From Archaeoglobi archaeon (GTDB lineage: Archaea > Halobacteriota > Archaeoglobi > Archaeoglobales > Archaeoglobaceae): a DNA stretch of 5,391 nucleotides. The position numbers and the translations under genes are program-made. Below, in pieces: positions 1-4,867 of the stretch (its first letter is position 1; each line of letters opens with the position of its first letter). The stretch is taken from the NCBI GenBank assembly GCA_004347865.1, contig QNUZ01000152.1, positions 1 through 5,391 of the forward strand, in the 5' to 3' direction. The notes under the pieces are model-generated. The model saw only the letters and a list, made by a program, of their open reading frames with translations, searched no databases and was not told where the DNA came from.

Positions 1-321
1 CTTTTCTGGTTCTGTCAGAATCGTAACCTCGACGGTAATCTCGTCCATCTCGCTCAGCCTTACGGGCTCAAATCGTGGATCGTCAACCGCAGCGGCGATT
101 GCAGACTCTATTATTGCTTCATCGAGCCTTTTTATGGGATAGGGGAAGCCAATACAACCCCTTAAATCATCGTTCTTGAGCAGGGTTGTGAAAACACCCC
201 TTTTTTCTGCGAAGACACCGCCAAGCCTCTCGCTTATTACCTTTTTTTCCTCTAGATACTTCTCTATTGCTCTTCTTGCAAGTCTTACGGCTTTCGTACC
301 TTCTTCAAGGCTGAGTCTCAT
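1..321 (-). CDS. AMMECR1-domain protein, N-terminal part (cut by left edge)
   Basis: My own translation from the ATG at 319-321 gives 107 uninterrupted codons to the window edge, so the C-terminal part is missing; the family is usually about 190-200 residues long. The hallmark LRGCIGFP lies at residues 53-60, matching the invariant LRGCIG signature of AMMECR1 proteins. It is preceded by an N-terminal helix (AVRLARRAIEKYL, 11-23) and followed by AIAAAVDDPRFEPV (74-87) and DEITVEVTILTEPE (93-106), all in the family order. The family occurs across archaea and eukaryotes (human AMMECR1). Its biochemical role is not established; an enzymatic role around the conserved Cys (here C56) has been suggested. 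The gene is divergent from the ROK kinase gene, with only 42 bases between the starts. Family assignment is confident; function is unknown. Confidence 0.93.
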   Translation of the reverse strand, partial: MRLSLEEGTKAVRLARRAIEKYLEEKKVISERLGGVFAEKRGVFTTLLKNDDLRGCIGFPYPIKRLDEAIIESAIAAAVDDPRFEPVRLSEMDEITVEVTILTEPEK

Positions 322-333
322 AAAGAGAAAAAG

Positions 334-343
334 TATTTTTAAA
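334..343 (+). promoter_or_regulatory. TATA box of the ROK kinase gene
   Basis: The sequence TATTTTTAAA is centred about 25 bases upstream of the ATG at 364. It is preceded by the purine-rich AAAGAGAAAAAG, which could act as a BRE. The spacing puts the transcript start at or next to the ATG, so the mRNA is probably leaderless. In agreement, no Shine-Dalgarno sequence is present just before 364. Confidence 0.6.
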
Positions 344-350
344 TTAATAA
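343..350 (-). promoter_or_regulatory. possible TATA box for the AMMECR1 gene
   Basis: On the minus strand the AT-rich spacer reads TTATTAAT, centred about 25 bases before the ATG at 321. That spacing fits a leaderless archaeal transcript. The neighbouring TTTAAAAA (336-343) is closer, at about 18 bases, and fits less well. The whole AT block also serves the divergent ROK gene, so which bases act in which direction cannot be decided from sequence. Confidence 0.35.
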
Positions 351-363
351 CCCTTGTTGCTTT

Positions 364-1104
364 ATGATCTTGGGCGTTGACATCGGTGGAACGAATACAG
401 ATGTGGTTTTGCTTGAGGACGACGTTTTTGAGGTTTTAGGCAGCTTTAAAACCAAAGAATTCGATCTGAGCAAAATAAAAGTTGATTACGATGTTTTGGG
501 TGTCGGTATTGCAGTGTGGTTCAAGAATGGAAAGCTTGTGGGAGCTCCAAACCTAGAAAGAATTCCGAGTTTGGAAACAGAGAAACCCAAGGTAGTCGAT
601 AATGACGCAAATTGCTTCGCTTATTTCTCTTCATATCTCACAAAAAAGAAGAACGTTCTTTCGCTTACCGTTGGGACGGGAATAGGGACGGGGATCGTGA
701 TTGAGGGTAGAGTTTATCGGGGCGATGGTCTTGCAGGAGAGCTAGGACACACTTTTGTTGGGGGACGGAGAAAGTGTAAATGCGGTGGCTATGGACACCT
801 CGAAGCATATTTTGGAGGATGGGCCATAAAGGACATAAAGGAAAAGCTCGAAAATGGATCGATATACGATACAAGAGGATTTAGACTCTTCTGCATTGCA
901 GTATCAAATGCAATAATGCTTCTAAATCCAGAAGTGGTTACCTTTGGCGGTAGAATCGGCGGAAGGCTGAGCGAGGAAATACTTACGGAAGAAATTTCGA
1001 AGCTAATTCCTGAAGTTTTCAAGCCGGAGTTCAGAGTTGTTAAGGACGATTACGCGGTTGCCAAGGGAGCCTCTCTATTGGCTCGGGACTCAATCAGAAA
1101 ATAG
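364..1104 (+). CDS. ROK-family sugar kinase-like protein (compact, variant zinc motif)
   Basis: The 246-residue product has the full ROK/hexokinase-fold layout: phosphate-1 loop DIGGTNT (residues 6-12), catalytic-Asp motif DNDAN (79-83, D81 the predicted base), phosphate-2 glycine loop TVGTGIGTGI (102-111), the sugar-binding GELGH (125-129) with E147 downstream, the adenosine-side GGRIGG (195-200) and a typical AVAKGASLLA C-terminus. Family members phosphorylate glucose, ADP-glucose-type or N-acetyl hexoses with ATP in the cytoplasm; the actual sugar cannot be read here. The ROK zinc site is normally H...CxCGxxGC. Here it reads H129...C138-x-C140...H145, so the last Cys is replaced by His. 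At 246 residues it is shorter than the usual 290-320, mostly in the N-terminal lobe. The start is firm because the ATG leads straight into the phosphate loop. The 3' end overlaps the convergent nucleotidyltransferase gene by 15 bases. ROK repressors carry a DNA-binding domain, which is absent here. Confidence 0.92.
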   Translation: MILGVDIGGTNTDVVLLEDDVFEVLGSFKTKEFDLSKIKVDYDVLGVGIAVWFKNGKLVGAPNLERIPSLETEKPKVVDNDANCFAYFSSYLTKKKNVLSLTVGTGIGTGIVIEGRVYRGDGLAGELGHTFVGGRRKCKCGGYGHLEAYFGGWAIKDIKEKLENGSIYDTRGFRLFCIAVSNAIMLLNPEVVTFGGRIGGRLSEEILTEEISKLIPEVFKPEFRVVKDDYAVAKGASLLARDSIRK

Positions 1105-2046
1105 CTCAGGATATTCAGAAGACTTGAAACCCTTCTTCTCCATCAAATCGAGAGAAACGATGAACTCATCTTCAGCTTCCCTTTTTGTGCCAACCACCAA
1201 ATATTTTTCGCCGTTTATAAGCTCCAAATCTCCTCTCGCGAAAACTCTCTCGCCCTTGAAGGCCTGACCTGCAAAGGTGTGCGTGAAACAGAGGATGGCT
1301 TTAACTTCGGGGTGTTCAAGCGGATAATAGGCAGGGTAGTCAAATATATAAAGGTCGTCGGTGACTTTAGAGGTGATAGCTGCTTTTCCAAGCTTTATTC
1401 CCGCATCTTCGGGTATTCCGTTGTCTATTTCCTCGTAACCTCTCACGTAAAGAAGATCAAAATAAGTCTCTCCGATATACGCTCTGTGGAACTTTCTCTT
1501 TTCGTGTGTAACAAACAGTTCGTATGGAATCGGGACTTTTCTCTTTCGATATATGAAGTCCCACATTTCTTCATCTAGGTCTGAAAGTGTGCCAGTTTCA
1601 ATACCCTTTCTCAGCCTCTCCCGCGCTATGAACCAGTACTTTCCATAGACTACGAAGTCAACGTCGGAATCTTCGCTTTGCAGCCCTATCAGCCTGGATC
1701 CTGTCACCCCCATTTCATGCATCGGGATTGTGCTGAAGAAGTTCACAACCTTAGCAACATTCGAGTCCATTGCATCTTTCAGCCTTTCTTCTGGCTTGAA
1801 AACCTCATCAATATCACTCAAGGGAACTCTGAAAATCCCACGCTCGTAGTACTTTTCCGCAGCCGGGTGTGCTAGAGCTTCTTCGTGAGACAGCTTCTTG
1901 AATCTTTTTTCATCCTTTATTCTGTCCCCATTTTTGTGTGGCGAGTATCGCAAAAAGCACTTGGCCTTTTCATCATTTTTGTAGCCAAGAACCGAAAAGT
2001 AGCACTCCTCCACCCTCAGGAAGTCCCTAAGGCGAATAGGTCGCAT
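1090..2046 (-). CDS. archaeal nucleotidyltransferase-fold protein (pol beta-type NTase domain)
   Basis: This 318-residue protein has a central nucleotidyltransferase motif. GVTGSRLIGL (113-122) leads into DSDVDFVVYG (126-135), giving the GS...DxD pattern with metal ligands D128 and D130. The likely third acidic residue is D197 in the strand TYFDLLYV. The N-terminal ~95 residues (starting MRPIRLRDFL, then CFLRYSPHKNGDR) and the C-terminal ~75 residues (AGQAFKGERVFARGDLELI...YLVVGTKREAEDEFI, beta-rich) are domains I associate with an uncharacterised archaeal family often labelled predicted nucleotidyltransferase or DNA polymerase beta-like; I recall it as COG2413, unverified. The substrate is unknown. 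A nucleic acid or protein target is possible, but nothing here decides it. It is second in an operon: its ATG lies 20 bases inside the end of the zinc-ribbon gene, in another frame. The RLRDF start block looks family-typical, supporting this start. Its stop overlaps the ROK gene tail to tail. Confidence 0.85.
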   Translation of the reverse strand: MRPIRLRDFLRVEECYFSVLGYKNDEKAKCFLRYSPHKNGDRIKDEKRFKKLSHEEALAHPAAEKYYERGIFRVPLSDIDEVFKPEERLKDAMDSNVAKVVNFFSTIPMHEMGVTGSRLIGLQSEDSDVDFVVYGKYWFIARERLRKGIETGTLSDLDEEMWDFIYRKRKVPIPYELFVTHEKRKFHRAYIGETYFDLLYVRGYEEIDNGIPEDAGIKLGKAAITSKVTDDLYIFDYPAYYPLEHPEVKAILCFTHTFAGQAFKGERVFARGDLELINGEKYLVVGTKREAEDEFIVSLDLMEKKGFKSSEYPELFSD

Positions 2047-2590
2047 AAACCCTTTTTATATCCTTTGCAGCAGCTTTATCACCCTCTCTTTTGAGCAGCC
2101 TTCCATCGATGAGCTTAATCCTCGTAATCACGAACTTCTTACCATCGAATTCGATCTCCTCCCCGACCGAGAATTCCGTTTCTCCGTCGAAAAGGACCTT
2201 GTATGGAGTAGTTACCGACCTTTTGTGCAGGCTGAATTTGACATAGACTTCACCGACATCCTTAAGCCACACGGCTTTAGAATCCTTGGCCTTTGCGAAT
2301 TCTACAGTTCTTCCGTCTTTTAGCTGAATTGCGGTTATTCTTCCCAGCCTGCTTTCACCTTCAAGGTCAACTATAAACTCGGATCCCTTAATAAGGTCTT
2401 CTTCTTCAGGTATTTTTAAAGTACCTATTTTTGTCTCCTTGTCCTCACTAAAAATAGCTTTTAGTTCTATCTCCCTTTCAGGGGTTAAATAAGCATGAGT
2501 TCCGCAAACCAGACATCGGTAAAGATTTTCCTTTACAACCTCGTGTTCCGTTATTTCTTTACAGGTATCGCAGTAGATCTCTGATCTCAT
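2027..2590 (-). CDS. HVO_0476-family zinc-ribbon protein
   Basis: The 187-residue protein opens with a four-cysteine zinc ribbon: C7-x2-C10 and C26-x2-C29 (YCDTC...YRCLVCGTHAYL). An acidic linker follows (about 45-70), then a beta-rich region that ends in the near-invariant family tail GRLLKREGDKAAAKDIKRVYA (about 163-183). This matches the euryarchaeal HVO_0476 family (archaeal Zn-finger protein, COG1326 from memory). Its function is unknown; the ribbon followed by small beta domains suggests nucleic-acid binding or assembly with a larger complex, which is inference. It is the first gene of a minus-strand operon with the nucleotidyltransferase gene, overlapping it by 20 bases. The ATG at 2588-2590 has a good TATA box 25 bases upstream and places the first Cys at residue 7, as expected for the family. 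Confidence 0.9.
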   Translation of the reverse strand: MRSEIYCDTCKEITEHEVVKENLYRCLVCGTHAYLTPEREIELKAIFSEDKETKIGTLKIPEEEDLIKGSEFIVDLEGESRLGRITAIQLKDGRTVEFAKAKDSKAVWLKDVGEVYVKFSLHKRSVTTPYKVLFDGETEFSVGEEIEFDGKKFVITRIKLIDGRLLKREGDKAAAKDIKRVYATYSP

Positions 2591-2610
2591 AATTTCACTC
2601 TGCTTGCTGA

Positions 2611-2620
2611 ATTTAAATAC
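2611..2620 (-). promoter_or_regulatory. TATA box of the zinc-ribbon/nucleotidyltransferase operon
   Basis: On the minus strand GTATTTAAAT is centred about 25 bases upstream of the ATG at 2590, indicating a leaderless transcript. No Shine-Dalgarno sequence lies just before that ATG. The core ATTTAAAT is self-complementary, but distance fits only the minus-strand gene; the plus-strand btuC start is about 100 bases away. Confidence 0.65.
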
Positions 2621-2627
2621 TTGTTAG

Positions 2628-2689
2628 GGTTTCTGGAACTGACTTCCTCCCCCCACCTAGAGGACGAGGCTTTCGGTTGTAAAGAAACC
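2628..2689. repeat. 7-bp inverted repeat flanking the IS605-like segment
   Basis: GGTTTCT at 2628-2634 and AGAAACC at 2683-2689 are perfect reverse complements, 48 bases apart, and bracket the IS605-like sequence. The right arm abuts the btuC TATA box, in the place of a BRE. It might be an operator pair, a structural arm of a former RNA, or coincidence; one 7-bp pair in about 100 bases is not rare. Confidence 0.3.
2639..2677 (-). mobile_element. orphan IS200/IS605-type right end / omegaRNA-scaffold-like relic
   Basis: Read on the minus strand, this segment begins ACCGAAAGCCTCG and, after a short TCTA turn, continues GGTGGGGGGAGG and ends AAGTCAG. From memory, that is the order seen at the right end of many IS200/IS605 and IS607-type tnpB elements: CCGAAAGCCTCGCCC, a short turn, GGGCGGGGAGG, then a GTCA-type end. 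There the sequence doubles as the 3' scaffold of the TnpB guide RNA. Here the hairpin is decayed: the outer CCTC/GAGG and inner CC/GG can pair, but the middle is mismatched. No tnpA, tnpB or left end is in the window, and btuC occupies the side where tnpB would lie. It is best read as a solo or degraded end. Chance resemblance, or a GC-rich regulatory element of the divergent promoters, remains possible. Confidence 0.5.
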
Positions 2690-2698
2690 TTTATTATA
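2690..2698 (+). promoter_or_regulatory. TATA box of the btuC-btuD-cbiZ operon
   Basis: TTTATTATA, preceded by the BRE-like AGAAACC, is centred about 24 bases before the GTG start of btuC at 2718. A leaderless mRNA is therefore expected, and there is essentially no room for a 5' leader riboswitch. Any B12-responsive control would have to be by a DNA-binding protein or act elsewhere. Confidence 0.6.
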
Positions 2699-2717
2699 CA
2701 TTCAGCTAACTTGAACT

Positions 2718-3677
2718 GTGAGAATCCTTCTCCTGATAATCCTCAATGCATTGGTATTTCTGCTTTCGTTATCCGTTGGTAGCTCTTCCTATGGCTTTGA
2801 AGAACTATGGAAGTTAATTATGGGTGAAGCGGACGAAACTGCGAGAACAATAGTAGTAGACTACAGGTTACCGAGGGTTTTGCTTGCAATGATGGTCGGT
2901 GCTTCGCTCTCAGCGTCGGGATGCTCTCTTCAGGCTCTTTTTAGAAATCCGCTTGCAGAACCATACGTTCTAGGAATCGCCAGCGGAGCTAGCTTCGGTG
3001 CTATAACGTCCATAGTACTCGGACTTAATATCACAGGCAGACTTCTACTCGCATTTCTCTCTGCAATTCTTACCGCATACTTAGTCTTTTTTATAGGGAA
3101 TACTAGGAAGTTCAGAGACCAGAGTTATGCAATTCTGCTAGCCGGAATTGCAATTGCATCTTTTCTTTCAGGTATTAACTCGCTTCTCATCTATCTGCAT
3201 TCGCAAAGCCTACATCAGGTCATATTTTGGCTCATGGGAAGTTTCTCGAACCCTCAATGGGAAGAAATCTACTTTTACATCCCCCTACTCATAATTGGAC
3301 TTTCTTTCCTTCTTGCAACCTCCTGGAACCTGAATGCACTTCTATTGGGAGACGAGCACACCAGAGCTGTTGGTATCAACGTCGAAAGATACAGAGCGGA
3401 ACTAATAATTTTCACATCGCTCCTAACCGCCAGTGCTGTAGCCGTGAGTGGTGTAATCGGGTTCGTCGGAATAATAATTCCCCACACTGTCAGGATAACC
3501 ATGGGAGAGGAGCACAGAAAACTTTTGCCTGCGACTATTCTGCTCGCCACTGCTTTCATGCCAGTTGTGGATATAATCGCTAGAGTATCTACAACAGGTG
3601 AGATACCCGTTGGAGCGATCACGGCAATGCTTGGGGGGCCATTTTTCCTATACCTTTTGGTGAGGAAGGGCTTATGA
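2718..3677 (+). CDS. btuC: corrinoid ABC transporter permease BtuC (FecCD family)
   Basis: This 319-residue, strongly hydrophobic membrane protein forms the translocation pore of a type II (BtuCD-F-like) importer. Family landmarks are GASLSASGCSLQALFRNPLAEPYVLGIASGAS (61-92), WLMGSF (171-176), the cytoplasmic coupling-helix segment LLLGDEHTRAVGI (208-220) that contacts the ATPase, GVIGFVGIIIPHTVR (245-259) and GEIPVGAITAMLGGPFFLYLL (294-314). Some 9-10 membrane helices can be drawn, the first at residues 2-20. The FecCD family also carries iron-siderophores and haem; corrinoid specificity is inferred from cbiZ in the same operon. The GTG start is forced: an in-frame TGA (2712-2714) lies two codons upstream, and the TATA spacing fits. 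The stop overlaps the btuD start (ATGA). The usual Pro of the PGEIPVG motif is Thr here (TTGEIPVG), a mild variant. Confidence 0.94.
   Translation: MRILLLIILNALVFLLSLSVGSSSYGFEELWKLIMGEADETARTIVVDYRLPRVLLAMMVGASLSASGCSLQALFRNPLAEPYVLGIASGASFGAITSIVLGLNITGRLLLAFLSAILTAYLVFFIGNTRKFRDQSYAILLAGIAIASFLSGINSLLIYLHSQSLHQVIFWLMGSFSNPQWEEIYFYIPLLIIGLSFLLATSWNLNALLLGDEHTRAVGINVERYRAELIIFTSLLTASAVAVSGVIGFVGIIIPHTVRITMGEEHRKLLPATILLATAFMPVVDIIARVSTTGEIPVGAITAMLGGPFFLYLLVRKGL
3659..3670 (+). promoter_or_regulatory. ribosome binding site of btuD
   Basis: GGTGAGGAAGGG lies inside the end of btuC, a few bases before the btuD ATG at 3674. GGTGA and GAGG match the archaeal 16S 3' end. Together with the ATGA stop/start overlap, this supports coupled translation of btuC and btuD. 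Confidence 0.5.
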
Positions 3678-4867
3678 ATCTGAAAGTGGAAAGTATCACA
3701 GTAAAGCTAGGAAGTTCGGAGATCCTGAAGAATGTTACAATAGAGGCAAAAAAAGGCGACTTTATCGCATTGCTAGGTCCGAACGGAAGCGGAAAATCTA
3801 CCCTTCTGAGAACTATTTTCGGAATGCTCAAACCGCTTAAGGGTGTTGTTTTCTTTGACGGTAAACAACATGAGATGGGATATCTTCCACAAGAGAGCGC
3901 AGAAACGAACTTAAAAGCAATCGAAGTCGTGCTTCTAGGCAGAACGCCCTATTTGGGTAGGATAAAAATTCCGAAAGAAAGGGATTATGAAGTTGCGCTG
4001 AAGTCGATGAAAGAAGTTGGAATCGAAAATCTGGCAAATAGAAAATTTTCCGAGCTTAGCGGTGGAGAGAAGCAAAAGGTTCTTTTAGCAAGACTATTTG
4101 CTCAGGAGCCCAAAATCCTCCTGCTTGACGAACCCACAGCTCATCTAGACATTTCATCCCAGCTTGAGATTATGAGTATTATAAAGGATCTTTCAAGAGA
4201 GAGAATAGCGATAGTAGCTATGCATGACATTAACCTTGCCATCTCATTTGCGAACCGCATTTTCATGATCAGGGATGGAAAGGTACTGTACACCGGAGCC
4301 CCGAAAGAGGTAATAACAGAGGATAGTATAAAAGAGATTTTTGGCGTCGAAGTAACGGTAAGGAGGCAGGGACAGGTATACGTGATTCCAAAAATCAGGG
4401 GGAGCAAAAAAGGTAGAAAAGTGCACGTAATATGCGGAGGAGGGAGCGGAAGGGATCTGATATATCTCTTGAATTCTCAGGGATATTCAATTTCCGCAGG
4501 TGTGCTCAATGCTCTGGATTCGGACTGGGAGACAATGTCAGAAATTGGCGGCGAGATTGTCGATGCCCCGCCATTCTCACAGATAAGCGATGAGGCCTAT
4601 CAGAGGAATATAGAAATTATAAAACAAGCCGATGCTGTTGTGCTAACAAATCTGAGCATAGGCAAAGGAAATTTCAAAAATCTGCTCTGTGCAAAATTTG
4701 CAAGCGAGAACGGAAAACTTATAGTCGTTGATAAAACGGAATTCAAAGAAAGAAACTTTGTAGGCGAGGAGGCAAATAAGCTGTATTCGGAAATCCTCAA
4801 AAAGTCCATTGTAGTTAAAAGTGAGGAGGAGGTTCTAGATGCCCTACGAAAGCTACTTTGTAGATAA
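3674..4867 (+). CDS. btuD: corrinoid ABC transporter ATPase BtuD with extra C-terminal domain
   Basis: Residues 1-245 form a complete ABC ATPase: Walker A GPNGSGKS (35-42), Q-loop YLPQE (Q73), signature LSGGEKQ (128-134), Walker B plus D-loop ILLLDEPTAHLD (148-159) and H-loop H184. All catalytic residues are intact. It would dimerise on the cytoplasmic face of BtuC and power uptake of cobamides. At 397 residues it is about 140 longer than a minimal BtuD/FepC ATPase. Residues 249-397 form a second domain starting KVHVICGGGSGRDLIYLL, with alternating strands and helices and the segments VDAPPFSQISDEA (296-308), DAVVLTNLSIGKGN (320-333) and KLIVVDKTEFKERNFVG (348-364). Similar extensions are known to me on some archaeal BtuD proteins, notably haloarchaeal ones, but I know no function for them. 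The ATG overlaps the btuC stop; cbiZ starts 29 bases before this gene ends. Confidence 0.95.
   Translation: MNLKVESITVKLGSSEILKNVTIEAKKGDFIALLGPNGSGKSTLLRTIFGMLKPLKGVVFFDGKQHEMGYLPQESAETNLKAIEVVLLGRTPYLGRIKIPKERDYEVALKSMKEVGIENLANRKFSELSGGEKQKVLLARLFAQEPKILLLDEPTAHLDISSQLEIMSIIKDLSRERIAIVAMHDINLAISFANRIFMIRDGKVLYTGAPKEVITEDSIKEIFGVEVTVRRQGQVYVIPKIRGSKKGRKVHVICGGGSGRDLIYLLNSQGYSISAGVLNALDSDWETMSEIGGEIVDAPPFSQISDEAYQRNIEIIKQADAVVLTNLSIGKGNFKNLLCAKFASENGKLIVVDKTEFKERNFVGEEANKLYSEILKKSIVVKSEEEVLDALRKLLCR
4823..4833 (+). promoter_or_regulatory. strong ribosome binding site of cbiZ
   Basis: GAGGAGGAGGT lies within the end of btuD. Its last part, GGAGGT (4828-4833), is 5 bases from the cbiZ ATG at 4839. 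This is the best Shine-Dalgarno sequence in the window and fixes the cbiZ start. The first genes of the operons lack one, as expected if their mRNAs are leaderless. Confidence 0.75.

Noticed and set aside
176..367. Plus-strand open frame of 63 codons
   Set aside because: It runs antisense to the AMMECR1 gene, whose conserved motifs are clear on the minus strand.
1279..1578. Plus-strand open frame of 99 codons inside the nucleotidyltransferase gene
   Set aside because: It is antisense to a conserved coding region, has no promoter or ribosome binding site, and its product resembles nothing I recognise.
2052..2063. TATA-like sequence just upstream of the nucleotidyltransferase ATG (minus strand, GATATAAAAAG)
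   Set aside because: It is only about 10 bases from the ATG at 2046, too close for an archaeal promoter, and it encodes the conserved DIKRV stretch of the zinc-ribbon protein.
2621..2717. Cobalamin riboswitch upstream of btuC
   Set aside because: No B12-box-like sequence is seen, the promoter spacing leaves no leader, and cobalamin riboswitches are not expected in archaea.
3227..3583. Open frame of 118 codons within btuC in another frame
   Set aside because: It is a shadow of btuC: the translation is rich in His, Cys, Arg and Asn with no domain pattern, while the btuC frame is family-typical throughout.
4823..4832. GAGGAGGAGG as a tandem trinucleotide repeat
   Set aside because: It is short, codes for Glu residues of BtuD and is better explained as the cbiZ ribosome binding site.
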